From Nephrocerus scutellatus (Eukaryota > Arthropoda > Insecta > Diptera > Pipunculidae), in contig OX352761.1 in the NCBI GenBank assembly GCA_947095585.1, forward strand, positions 63,874,882-63,938,881: a stretch of 64,000 bases of DNA, written 5' to 3'. This document shows, piece after piece, positions 54,324 through 64,000 of this stretch. The translations under genes were made by a program, and so were the position numbers. The notes under the pieces were generated by a model. That model had not been told where the DNA came from. It searched no databases and saw only the letters and a list, made by a program, of their open reading frames with translations. Position 1 is the stretch's first letter. The number at the start of each line of letters is the position of its first letter.

Positions 54324-55709
54324 AGCGGAGTTAGATCAACAAAAAAAAAAAATTTTTCCACATCCTAAGCTGTGAAATTTTGAATGTGGTTTATAAAGAA
54401 AACTTGCAAATAAATTCAATATTATGAGGGTGGTGCCGAAATCATCAGTGGAGTTAAGTCAAAAACTACATCATCCATCTATGTAGTTAAGTCAAAAACT
54501 ACATCATCCATCTATGCAGTTAAGTCAAAAACTACATCATACATCTATGTAGTTAAGTAAAAAAAAAACTACATCATCCATCTATGCAGTTAAGTCAAAA
54601 ACTACATCATCCACTCCTACTACAACTCCAAATTCTATAAAAATAACTTCTAAAATATTGAATCAAATTTTGTTTGCCTCAAAGATTTGAGATATAAGTG
54701 AATTTATTGAAAATTTAGTTTTTTTTTTGAGTTTTTTTATTAAAACTAAAAATCGAGTTTCTTACTTTTTTAAGTTTTTCTTTTATTCAAAGTAAAATCG
54801 AATTTCTTACCTTTTTTTGAGTTTTTTTTTATTCAATTTAAAACTGAGTTTTTTTAACTTACTGGAAATTTTTTTTATTGCATTCAATTTAAATTGAAAA
54901 TACATAAATTTTTTTACATTTCAATTGAATTTTAAAATATATTCGTATACTTTTATTGCTAAACATATTTCCATTATATTTTAAATTGAATTGTTGCATA
55001 CGTTATTCTAATTTGAAGTTTTTTTTTTTGAATAAAAGGTAACAAATGTATTTAAAATTCGAAAAGATAAACAGTTGAGTTCTTATTGCCGTTGCCCATT
55101 GGGTGGGAGGCATAATTCTTTGTTGCTTTATATTTTTTTTTGTGGTCCTCACCATGAGTGAGTAGATTATGTTGGCTGTAGGTGTGTGGCTGGGATTGGT
55201 GATCCCACGGTGATTTCTCTCGGCGCTTTTCAGATGACGACGTGACGGACCATGGACGATCGGACGAAGTCGACCTTTCCTTCATGATTTTATGAGGCCT
55301 CGGTACTGGTGCAAGCAGGACATTCCTTTTAGATTTAATTAGCTATTAAGTGAAAAAGAAAATTTCCTAAATGAAATCAAATTTTCTTTTGTTAATTTTA
55401 AAGTAATTTTAATGTAGAATAATATAGTTGTAAGTTTAGAATATAAAAGCAAATGAATGACCTGGCTGCACCGGGACTGAGGGACGGTATCCTTTATTCC
55501 CTCCTTTATCCAGCCCATTTTGATTCCGATTTTCCCTTTTTTATATAAAAAATTAATTTTAATTTAATTAATTAATTTTTTTTGTTCATGACGAGGTGTC
55601 ACTGGACAAGGACCGCCCGTCCGACGAGCTAACCGAGCCGAGCAACCGCGAGCGTATCGCGACGTCCTTGCCAGTGGCAGAACACCTAGTAGGACTTCGC
55701 TCCATAACA
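54324..55709 (+). repeat. G1 3' LTR, right part
   Basis: Begins AGCGGAGTTAGATCA (second target copy), contains the 36-bp tandem repeat (54451-54610), the antisense open stretch (55285-55052) and a TATAAAAG box (55442-55449), and ends CGCTCCATAACA at 55709. U5 (about 55470-55709) matches G3 61885-62099 (GAGGTGTCACTGG, CCTTGCCAGTGGCAGAAC). Confidence 0.87.
54451..54610 (+). repeat. 36-bp tandem repeat in the G1 3' LTR
   Basis: Same unit as at 36485, with an A-tract expansion at 54559-54568. Confidence 0.85.
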
Positions 55710-55713
55710 ACTG

Positions 55714-56117
55714 TGTGCGGTGTGTGCTGCGCAGTCGGCTGCGCTGCATGGTTTTGGTGGTAGAGAGAGAGAGAAATCTTAGCTCACGCACAAATGAACC
55801 CAGCAAATGAAACGAGACATAAATGTTTTATGCTTAATTCAACTTACATTTTTATTTACTGAGTTTTATTTTTATTGATGTCGTTTTTTGTTGTCGATAT
55901 CAACTTACAGATAGAACAACAAGTTTTCGCAATATTCTGTCATTTCGCGTTTTCATAAATTAGTTCAGAGCAGTCAAAGAGTTCTCAAGATAAATGTTCG
56001 TGTTTCTTATTTGCTCAGAGTATGAGCGTGCTCTAAGTGCTCAGAATAAAATGATCTGAGCATTTTCAATTTTAACATCTGATGTCAAATGTCTGTTTCG
56101 ATTATTTTCTCCTACAA
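55714..56117. other. Unassigned sequence between G1 and the DR repeat
   Basis: Contains GTGTGCGGTGTGTGCTGCGC and an AGAGAG run. By the target-site logic it continues 37141-37286 across the G1 insertion. No gene seen. Confidence 0.4.
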
Positions 56118-56213
56118 TAAAAAAAAATGGCCCAGGATCGAGGGGCTCCCATATCAATTTCTGCGATTAGAGAATTTAGATGAAAAATTTTAATTTTTAT
56201 GGGTTGTTTTTTT
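56118..56213 (-). repeat. DR repeat in the copia LTR, right part
   Basis: GGCCCAGGATCGAGGGGCTC and AAATTTTAATTTTTATGGG match the right-hand end of the minus-orientation DR copy at 28180-28268. The T tract at 56207-56213 borders the resumed copia LTR, consistent with insertion into a T run. Confidence 0.65.
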
Positions 56214-56376
56214 AGTACTTACCTTAATACACACATATATGTGCATACATACATGTTACACTGTTTGTATTATCCTTTATGATTGTTTGAAGTTACTTGG
56301 TAACAGCACTCTCGAATAAAACTGTGTTAAACTAAGTTGCGTTTGTTCTTTTTTTGTTTTTCGGCCAATTTTAACA
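56214..56376 (+). repeat. Copia 3' LTR, right part
   Basis: Starts AGTACTTACCTTAATACACA, exactly where the left part at 35025 breaks off in the 5' LTR alignment, and ends CCAATTTTAACA. AATAAA is at about 56315. Followed by CTTTC, the second copy of the copia target duplication. Confidence 0.88.
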
Positions 56377-56399
56377 CTTTCTTCTTTTGAAGAATAAGG

Positions 56400-57181
56400 T
56401 TACAATTCATTGAAAGGGTGGGACAACCAAAACCACGTCGTTGACGAATGTCTTTGGCGTGGTCCGTACCCAAACACTTCCCAGATCTATCTTCAACATA
56501 AGAGGAATTCCCTTTCTTCTCGCGAATTCGGGCTGGAAGAAATAGTGGGACTCATTTGGCACAGAAACTTTTGGCGAGTGTTGGTCGCGTATGCTTGTTG
56601 TAACATTTCGCGAACTTTACCTCGTACGTTTTGCAGTTTATCGTTTGAGGAAATTCTCACGCTGGGATCCTCCAACAAATCAAAGCCACGAAGCAATCGA
56701 TAATCGGATGCATGGTGAACCATGTTAAATCTGAAAAGGACGAAATACGGAGCAAATCCGATCGAGATATGATAAGATATACGCAAAGAACAGCTGATGC
56801 CGCTAAGATATTTGTTCCAGTCCTTCTGATCGTTCTTAATAAAGGCGCCTATGGCAGCTACAATAGAGCGATTCACACGTTTGGATGCGTTGGACTAAGG
56901 TAAATACAGAGCCGTATAAACATGTTTTATACCATACTTGGTTAGAAGTGCATTAAAGATGACTGATTTATATTGCACCCCGTTATCAGTCACGATTGCT
57001 TCGGGAAGTCCGAAAGTGTGGAAGACGTATTCCTACAAATATTCACAAATGGACGTCGCGCAAAACTTCTTGAGAGTTTTCATGAAATTAAACTTCGAGA
57101 GATGGTCGACTATGATCAAAATTCTGATAGCGCCGGACGATCGAGGATAAGGACCTAAAAAATCCATATACAGGCGTTGAA
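56400..57181 (-). pseudogene. G4 integrase core and C-terminus
   Basis: FQRLYMDFLGPYPRSSG with the first catalytic Asp (57177-57127), ILIIVDHLSKFNFMK, then LPEAIVTDNGVQYKS with the second Asp (about 57010-56970), KYGIKHVYTALYLP, and after a shift NRSIVAAIGAFIKNDQKDWN (56873-56815). The C-terminal RSGKCLGTDHAKDIRQ lies near 56480-56430. Several shifts (about 57020, 56890 and 56500). The finger lies on the other side of a LINE fragment. Confidence 0.78.
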
Positions 57182-57327
57182 ATGGCTCTAAATGCTCATC
57201 AGTTAACCTTTAAGCCCATCTTCGGACGTACAGTTAAGTTCAGGGATTCGTTCTTCAGCCGTACAACACGTATGTGGAATGCTCTGCCAAGCTCTGTCTT
57301 TCCACATCACTATGATCCACAGGCGGA
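57182..57327 (+). repeat. LINE RT C-terminal fragment inside G4 integrase
   Basis: GCTCTAAATGCTCATCAGTT to TATGATCCACAGGCGGACG, about 95 percent like 16697-16840. It encodes FRDSFFSRTTRMWNALPSSV. It replaces about 40 bp between the integrase finger and core. No A tract or target duplication, so it looks like filler DNA from break repair, not retrotransposition. Confidence 0.8.
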
Positions 57328-57640
57328 CGCAAGACAACATTGGATGGTTTAGTGCATTTACACGCTTCACAAGTCGCGATGTATTCTTTAAGTGAGCTTG
57401 TTGAATGACCTCGTTGATCAACGATTGGGGAATCCAGAGCTTCCAAGAGTCGTTTTCTTGCACATCACTACCAGTTGCAAATTCGGTACTCTTGTATATA
57501 TTTTTCCCTACGACTTTAAGATCGGGCTACTTGCACTCATTAGCAAAAACCTTGGTATTTATAGCTCCGTATTCCGTACTATCAAACTCGGCGGAGTCTA
57601 AGTCGATTTCGGGACCCACTTCGCTGAATTCACATAGCTG
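57328..57640 (-). pseudogene. G4 pre-integrase and zinc-finger region
   Basis: DSWKLWIPQSLINEVIQQAH (57451-57392) is the gypsy pre-finger block; the finger continues EYIATCEACKCTKPSNVVL (57384-57330). The first His pair region is shortened. The upstream part (57480-57640) shows weak linker text with stops. Confidence 0.72.
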
Positions 57641-57641
57641 A

Positions 57642-58384
57642 TCAGAATACACTCTGGACAGGAAATCCTGTAGTTTCAAAGAAAGCCCACTGCGCCAACC
57701 GGCCACTCAGGTCAGTCTGTCGCATCAACCATTGCAAGCTTGCGTGTTCACTGTCCTGTCCCTCAACGTACGCGCGGAATTTCTTAATACCTAGGACAAA
57801 GGGTAGACATTCCTGCTCAGTAACGCTGTAGTTTCTTTGCGTCTTGTTTAACTTTTGTGACATAAAAGCCACTGGGACCTCATCACCACTACCGTTTACT
57901 TGGGCAAGAACACTACCAATTCCATCCTGGCTCGCGTCGCATTGTAGGATAAAGGGTCTAGTAAAATCTGGATTGGCCAGTACAAGTGCAGAAGTCAGTC
58001 TTCTTTGCAGCTCATTAAAAGCTTCTTCGGCTTTGTCCGACCAATTTAAGGATTTAGACTTCCTGAGTAAATCTGTGAAAGAATGAGATACTACCAAGAA
58101 GTTGCTTATGAAGCGCCGATACCAGCCAGCCATACCGAGAAAACGTCTCAGTTGTCGAACCGACAAGGCCTAGGAAACTCAGATATCGCAAGGAGTTTGT
58201 CTGGACCTACCTTAAGCACTCCATTTCCGACTACGTATTCCCGATACTTCACTTCTCTCAAACAGAATTTACTTTTACCTACATTGATCGTGAGACCAGC
58301 CTTCCGCAAATGTAGAGCGACTTCCTCCAGAACCAACATATACTTGTCGAAAGTGCTTCCAAGGCATTTGACAGAGTCTGGCAT
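57642..58384 (-). pseudogene. G4 RT C-terminus and RNase H
   Basis: RT thumb: KAGLTINVGKSKFCLREVKY (58306-58247) and YVVGNGVLKVGPDKLLAI, then a shift to VRQLRRFLGMAGWYRRFI (58160-58107). RNase H: PFILQCDASQDGIGSVLAQV (57966-57907), NYSVTEQECLPFVLGIKKFR, EHASLQWLM, LSGRLAQWAF. It ends at 57642. The RT palm (YLDD) is absent. Confidence 0.85.
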
Positions 58385-58612
58385 CCAGCTCTTTTGTCGA
58401 AAATGAATGCTTATGGAATTAATAACACCCTGCTCGATTGGACTTGTAACTACCTTTCTGACCGTTCAATCCAGGTCGTATTGGACGGATTCAAATTCGA
58501 TGTTCACCGCATAGACGCCGGTGTTCCTCAAGGCTCTGTTTTATCTTCGACACTCTTTCTGATTTTCTTTAATGATCTCCTAACCACCACCTCTAATCCA
58601 GTCCATTCCTTT
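58353..58612 (+). pseudogene. Non-LTR RT palm fragment
   Basis: SKAFDRVWHPALLSKMNAYG (motif A, 58358-58417), then WTCNYLSDRSIQVVLDGFKF and AGVPQGSVLSSTLFLIFFND (motif B, 58516-58575) and NPVHSF, just short of the catalytic box. CR1/jockey superfamily, possibly the same LINE family as the C-terminal scraps at 16570 and 57182. Cut on the right by the G3 LTR at 58613. Confidence 0.8.
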
Positions 58613-61600
58613 TGTTACGTGCACGTACGTCATGGCTTTACGTTTAACAAAAAGAAATTTTTAACAACTAAAAAAAAAAAAACATACTCAATATGTTATA
58701 AACACTCACCTTCTTATAATTCCCAATAATTGATGTCGGCAGCGAGCAAAACCTTCTCTATAGAAAGCCCAACTGTTCCGATCGTACACAGATGCATGCT
58801 TAGATTTAGACCAAACGTATTTTTATTAGTAATCAACTAAAGAGCAAAATCCATATAAAATTTTTCTGTTTCCCACTACCACATCTTACGTTTCTCGCTC
58901 GTTGCGACTGCTTATTTTTTTTACACTGTATTCACGTCCCACAAACACACATGCGTTTGGTCTTGGTTTCTTTATAGAAAATAGAGAAGGTTTTGGCAGC
59001 GAGGCGGCATTGCACCAATGGTATCTGAAAAGGAAGAGAAACAAAAGCAGAATCCCAACTTCATAAAAATAAACCTCACTTACCTGCACAATGAGACAAT
59101 CCTCAGCTGACGTCGACGTCGAGTCTATGAGCCGAGAAAGAAAAACAAAAAGAATATGGAAATAGTATTCTAATGGCAAACATTTTAACCGAGACGCGAT
59201 ATCTATTTCTCAAATAGTTTTCTTTTTGAGAAGCAGAAATCGCGCCTCTATATCAAAGAGGCACACTTACCTGTTGATTTTGCTTAGCACTGCATAGTGG
59301 AATTTGTCACCACTTCGGTATAGATGTAAAAATGCATAGCATTTTTTTTCCTAATGGATTTCAGGGCCAGGGGCTGGATATTCCCCCAGCCCTATCGGAA
59401 CTATATTATATCAACACAAAATACGAATTTTTATCCCCGAATTAATAAATAAAATTGAAAAAAAAACCCAAACTAAATGTAAATAAAACACAAAACAAAA
59501 AGCCGACACTCTCGATTTGACAACTGACAACAAAACAAATTATTGACAAATATCTGCCACTTGATATGTTGACAAAAGTCATCTGTACTAAATGGACTAG
59601 AGTGATTGTGGTGGAAAGTTTTTTTTAGATGAAATGACAAATGCTCCATTTCACACAGATGGTGGTGGGGAAGCAAAAGAGACAAAATATATGTTGGGGT
59701 AAAGTTGGTTTGAGGGTTCGCTGTAAAAATATTTAAATGTATGTACTTAACATTAATTGTAGGTGTTAAATGTATGATATTCGTGTGTTATGTTGCTAGT
59801 AAATGTGACTAAATTAAAAAAAAAAAAGGACGGGATGATGGAATTGGTGTCCACAAGAGACAAACAAAGATAGAATGTCTATTTTAGGGGAAAGAAATTT
59901 AGGCGCCAAAATTTTAATAAAATCAGATAGCGATTTTTGGACGGCCGACGAAAAGGACAAAGATGTAATAGAGATAAAAGGGTATAGTAACTGACATAAA
60001 GAAAAAGGAAAGCAAGAGGAATTCTTTTCTAGAAGGTTCGGAAAAAAAGAAAAGGTTTCTTTAGGCGGACTCAGAATTTTTAACAGCAGTTGGAATTTTA
60101 CCATCAGCAGCGACAGTCGAGATAAGTGCTCCATAAATCGAAAAGTACTAAACAAAGCAGAATTAATTCTAGTATTCGAGTCAAGGGCTAACTATTGAAT
60201 TAAAAAGTCAAGTGTTCGTCTCTGAACAAAAAAAAATAAAAGATCACCAATTTTCAAGTGAACTAGATTTAAATCAATAAAATTAAAAATTCAAGAGCTT
60301 GAATCAGTGTGAATAGTGTCGAGGCGCTAACCAATTTTTTTTTGAAAGCGTCGTGGAAAGAACCACCATTTTTTTTAGCGAACCAAAATTAAAGCTAAAT
60401 TAAAAATTCAAAAATTACAATTTGCATTAGCATTGTTAGTGCGTTATATCAATTTAAAAAGGCGTAGCAACAAAATCCGCCATATTCTAAGTGAGCCAAA
60501 TCAGAGTGAAAATTAAAATTCAAAAGAATTGCAATTCGCATTAGTAGTGGTAGTACGTTAGTTAAATTTAAAATGCATCCTAACAAAATCAGCCATTTTC
60601 AAATGGTAGTGTGTTAGACGAATTTAAAAGGCGTCGTGACAAGATCCGCCATATTCTAAGCAAGCTAACCAAAGTAAAAAAATTAAAATTCCATATATTT
60701 TGCCAAAGGAAAGTAGGAATAAACAGATTTTTAATCCGACAAGGAAGCATCATCTTATCAACTAATTACCTAAGGTAAAACCAAGCGGATTTTCATTTTA
60801 CCAGACAAGCAGAAACATTGAGAAAATGGGTGCCCAAAAGCATGCAGAAAAAAAAATAGTTTTTTTTATTATAACAAAACTTTTGAAAGCTTCTCAAAAA
60901 AAACTTTTAATTATCGCAGAGCATTCTGTAAGAAGTTCAAACCATTAAATGCAGTGGTTGTAAAACCTCCCCCTTTTTTTTGAATATTCATTTTTTTTAT
61001 TATATTTTCAAATTTTCATACATCAAATTACATTCAAATATTTACTTATTTTGTGAACTACATTTAGTGGCCTTTAGTTTGCCCCCCTTTTCTTTTAATT
61101 TTATCTCCCTATAGAGGAATTCCCCTTTTAGCAGCAACTTCTGCCGGCAGGACCCGCATTTAAAAGAGTGGAAAACCAGGTAAATGTCTATAAGTAAATA
61201 TACATATTAAATTAATTAACGGCTACTAAGGGTAGTAGAGAAAATACTTGCATATTCAGTCTTCTTTACAAATTGTTTTTGGTTTTCTTTATTTTTTTTT
61301 AAATCGGTTTTAATAATCATAAATACTTACATAATAATCTTTGAAAAGGAATTATTGTTGAAATATCTGAAAAATTTTGAATTGTTTCCTTGAAATCCTT
61401 TCTTTTAAAGCTTATCATTCTAATAAACTTTTATAACGTATGAGAACCAGCTGAGGTTTTATTGTCTTCACCCGGTGGGTTGAAGATACCTCATTTGGAG
61501 GCCCGTCTATTCTTGGTACTCCAAACAAGTTTAGCAATAATGCAGGGCTAATTTAAATTAGCATGGTATGTGGCTGGGATCAGTGATCCCCGTGTAAGTA

Positions 61601-62099
61601 TCCGATGTTTCGCCAAAATGACTGTAACTGACTGGTGACAAAGACAGATGGACAGACCTCAGTCGGTCTAGTCCTTGACGATACTGTGGGGCTTCGGTAC
61701 AGGTGTAACGAGGTCATTCTTTTCCTAGTTTTAGTTAGATTTAAGAATCTTTTTAAGAAGTACAAATACTTTTTAGAAAAAGAAAAAAAAAGGGAATTTA
61801 TCTTTTTTTAAATTAGCCTTAATTTAGTAATAATTTAGCATAAGTGTCCTAGAAAGAATGACCTGCTTACACCTGAGCCGAAGGACAGTTCCTTGTATCC
61901 CTCCCTCCTTCACAAAGTTTCCCTATTAATTTCCACCCTTTCCTTTTATAGACACGATAAATAAAATTTTTGTTCATGTCGAGGTGTCACTGGTAAGTGA
62001 CAAGGACCACCCGTCCGGCGAGCTTAGCCGAGCAACCGCGAGCGGGTCGCGTCGTCCTTGCCAGTGGCAGAACCCCTAGTGGGACCTCGCTACATAACA
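58613..62099 (+). repeat. Giant LTR of element G3 (G1 relative), 3.49 kb
   Basis: Starts TGTTACGTGCACG and ends CTACATAACA, mirror-image termini as in G1. Shared with G1: the antisense splice signature, the 105-bp and 430-bp blocks, and U5. It adds unique sequence at 60180-61060. An 8-bp-TSD MITE sits at 58747-58995. G1 identity is roughly 75-85 percent, so it is a different subfamily. Followed by a primer site and leader, so it is a 5' LTR whose coding part is lost after about 62430. Confidence 0.82.
58747..58995. mobile_element. MITE with 8-bp target duplication (hAT- or P-like size)
   Basis: Inverted ends CAAAACCTTCTCTAT and ATAGAGAAGGTTTTG; GCAGCGAG duplicated at 58739-58746 and 58996-59003. 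The same LTR stretch in G1 (37400) lacks it. The interior motif CTCTATAGAAAGCCCAACTG also occurs at 18669 within the 1.29-kb TIR element. 249 bp, non-coding. Confidence 0.8.
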
Positions 62100-62101
62100 A
62101 A

Positions 62102-62119
62102 TGGCGCCCAACGTGGGGC
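62102..62119 (+). other. G3 primer-binding site, tRNA-Lys-like
   Basis: TGGCGCCCAACGTGGGGC two bases after the LTR end; TGGCGCC is complementary to a tRNA 3' end of Lys type, known for Osvaldo/Ulysses-like and other gypsy elements. G1 lost this site. Confidence 0.85.
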
Positions 62120-62430
62120 CGGCTCTACCCATCGTTTCTTGAAGGACATGAATTTCCGAAAGGAAGTTCCTGGCTTTCGACAAACGATGGTAGTATAGCA
62201 TCTTTCTTTATAATTCCTTTTTTTTACGTAGCTTCATAAATTTAATCATTTCTTTTACTTTTAATTTTGTTATTTTTTTGATAAATTCCCTTTTTAATAA
62301 ATAACCATTTTAACTTCCATTTCCAAAATTCCCCATAAATCCCATTCCAAACTACCCTTTTTACAGATGACTAGACAACACATTTTGGACATCGACTGCT
62401 CTCCGAACGAGTTAACAATTCCGATTCAAG
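62120..62430 (+). other. G3 leader
   Basis: Co-linear with the G1 leader 39562-39860 (GGCTCTACCCATCG to CTCTCCGAACGAGTTAACAA). Beyond 62430 the homology stops, so gag was never present here or is lost. Confidence 0.75.
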
Positions 62431-62766
62431 GATTTTATTAAATCCTGAATTCTGTGGGGTTGACTCGTTTGGAGACCATAGTAGTCGATGTTAGTATTCG
62501 GTTAGGACATCGAACTACGAGTATGACTCCGGTTCACTTGACTACCGAATAGACACAGACGTGACACAGGGGCGCAGTGGGCAGCCGTTACCACAAGTAC
62601 TACCAGTACAGGTAAATGTGGGTCCACTGCTCCTTTTTGTCTGAAAGTAGAGGTACTTCTCACTCACGGCGAATCGGCCTCATCATAGAGGCTACTCGCC
62701 AGTGCTTTGAGTTGCGATTCGACGGGATGAGACGAAGCCTCTACTGACTTAGGACGACTTTCCGCA
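62431..62766. other. Unassigned junction sequence
   Basis: Between the G3 leader and the second G4 copy. No recognisable coding or repeat content; it replaces the integrase C-terminus that copy 1 has at this point. Confidence 0.4.
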
Positions 62767-64000
62767 AAAGGTAAATACAGGGCCGTATAAACATGTTTTA
62801 TACCATACTTGGTTAGAAGTGCATTAAAGATGACTGATTTATATTGCACCCCGTTATCCGTCACGATTGCTTCGGGAAGTCCGAAAGTGTGGAAGACGTA
62901 TTCCTACAAATATTCACAAATGGACGTCGCGCAAAACTTCTTGAGAGTTTTAATGAAATTAAACTTCGAGAGATGGTCGACTATGATCAAAATTCTGATA
63001 GCGCCGGACGATCGAGGATAAGGACCTAAAAAATCCATATACAGGCGTTGAAATGGCTCTAAATGCTCATCAGTTTACCTTTAAGCCCATCTTCGGACGT
63101 ACAGTTAAGTTCAGGGATTCGTTCTTCAGCCGTACAACACGTATGTGGAATGCTCTGCCAAGCTCTGTCTTTCCACATCACTATGATCCACAGGCGGACG
63201 CAAGACAACATTGGATGGTTTAGTGCATTTACACGCTTCACAAGTCGCGATGTATTCTTTAAGTGAGCTTGTTGAATGACCTCGTTGATCAACGATTGGG
63301 GAATCCAGAGCTTCCAAGAGTCGTTTTCTTGCACATCACTACCAGTTGCAAATTCGGTACTCTTGTATATATTTTTCCCTACGACTTTAAGATCGGGCTA
63401 CTTGCACTCATTAGCAAAAACCTTGCTATTTATAGCTCCGTATTCCATACTATCAAACTCGGCGGAGTCTAAGTCGATTTCGGGACCCACTTCGCTGAAT
63501 TCACATAGCTGATCAGAATACACTCTGGACAGGAAATCCTGTAGTTTCAAAGAAAGCCCACTGCGCCAACCGGCCACTCAGGTCAGTCTGTCGCATCAAC
63601 CATTGCAAGCTTGCGTGTTCACTGTCCTGTCCCTCAACGTACGCGCGGAATTTCTTAATACCTAGGACAAAGGGTAGACATTCCTGCTCAGTAACGCTGT
63701 AGTTTCTTTGCGTCTTGTTTAACTTTTGTGACATAAAAGCCACTGGGACCTCATCACCACTACCGTTTACTTGGGCAAGAACACTACCAATTCCATCCTG
63801 GCTCGCGTCGCATTGTAGGATAAAGGGTCTAGTAAAATCTGGATTGGCCAGTACAAGTGCAGAAGTCAGTCTTCTTTGCAGCTCATTAAAAGCTTCTTCG
63901 GCTTTGTCCGACCAATTTAAGGATTTAGACTTCCTGAGTAAATATGTGAAAGAATGAGATACTACCAAGAAGTTGCTTATGAAGCGCCGATACCAGCCAG
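62767..64000 (-). mobile_element. Gypsy pol scrap G4, copy 2 (runs off window)
   Basis: Same minus-strand integrase core, LINE fragment (63053-63198), finger, RNase H and RT thumb as at 56896-58130, with no indel between the copies. The shared LINE fragment shows that both come from one already chimeric ancestor. Left boundary AAGGTAAATACAG at 62767; copy 1 diverges at 56896. RNase H motif PFILQCDASQDGIGSV is intact in text. Confidence 0.85.

Larger units (their letters stand above)
37291..55709 (+). mobile_element. Gypsy-type element G1 with giant LTRs, interrupted by G2
   Basis: LTRs start TGTTATGTACGCG and end CATAACA. ACTG duplicates at 37287-37290 and 55710-55713 define the insertion. 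The internal region has gag (40151-41751) and pol (41808-45038: protease, RT, RNase H, integrase) but no env. The 5' LTR end and primer site are deleted; the 3' LTR holds the errantivirus G2. The related LTR at 58613-62099 shows the primer site that G1 lost. Long LTRs, a tRNA-Lys-like primer site and this gag suggest the Osvaldo/Ulysses group, by inference. Confidence 0.87.
31472..56376 (+). mobile_element. Copia element, split by a nested stack of insertions
   Basis: LTRs start TGTTAAAATAG and end TTTTAACA or TTTAAACA. The 5' LTR is 31472-32041; the 3' LTR starts at 34935, is interrupted at 35025 and finishes at 56214-56376. CTTTC is duplicated at 31467-31471 and 56377-56381, the 5-bp duplication typical of copia, which proves that everything between 35026 and 56213 was inserted later. 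The internal region is under 3 kb because the integrase is deleted. Frames are broken, so it is dead. Confidence 0.88.
56400..58352 (-). mobile_element. Gypsy pol scrap G4, copy 1
   Basis: Minus-strand RT end, RNase H and integrase of a Ty3/gypsy element related to, but distinct from, G1. The RT core, protease, gag and both LTRs are missing. The right side ends at a LINE RT scrap at 58353; the left side ends near the copia junction at 56381. Bases 56896-58130 recur at 62767-64000 with a constant offset of 5871 and about six substitutions. Confidence 0.82.

Overview
This 64 kb window looks like repeat-rich DNA from a dipteran insect, most likely a tephritid-type fruit fly. The evidence is the transposon fauna: two intact mariner copies with the DD41D spacing known from the rosa lineage of tephritids, several BEL/Pao elements, an env-bearing errantivirus, a copia element whose primer site matches the half-tRNA type known from Drosophila copia, jockey- and RTE-type LINEs, a tRNA-derived SINE and a 118-bp satellite. 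Species assignment is inference. I recognise no host protein-coding gene, no functional RNA gene and no CRISPR array. Almost everything annotatable is a transposable element, mostly broken.

Layout. 1-5240: a degenerate BEL/Pao element on the minus strand, split by a jockey-type LINE (1661-5071) with a 13-bp target-site duplication. 5241-9547: AT-rich DNA with a decayed gypsy scrap and three local tandem duplications. 9548-11480: a second, internally deleted BEL/Pao element (minus). 11485-16529: about 43 tandem copies of a 118-bp satellite. 16570-19414: LINE scrap, unassigned DNA and a 1.29-kb terminal-inverted-repeat element. 19679-20983 and 25726-27029: two almost identical mariner elements in opposite orientation, flanking a dead RTE-type LINE (22180-24680). 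27270-29500: dispersed repeats, a SINE and layered tandem repeats.

31472-56376 is a four-level nest. A copia element has a foldback MITE in its 5' LTR and a SINE in its protease region. Its 3' LTR is split by a dispersed repeat. That repeat is interrupted by an LTR fragment and by a gypsy-type element (G1, 37291-55709) with LTRs of about 3 kb. G1's 3' LTR is in turn split by an errantivirus (G2, 47073-54323) with gag, pol and env. Target duplications recovered at copia (CTTTC), G1 (ACTG) and G2 (AGCG) support this order of insertion.

56400-64000 holds a minus-strand gypsy pol scrap (G4), a LINE reverse-transcriptase scrap, a second giant LTR (G3, 3.49 kb) carrying an 8-bp-TSD MITE, and a second, 99%-identical copy of the G4 scrap running off the window.

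Only the two mariner transposases and the G2 pol frame look intact. The most unusual signals are the conserved antisense splice-site architecture inside the giant LTRs, the nested stack with recoverable target sites, and the satellite with higher-order structure.
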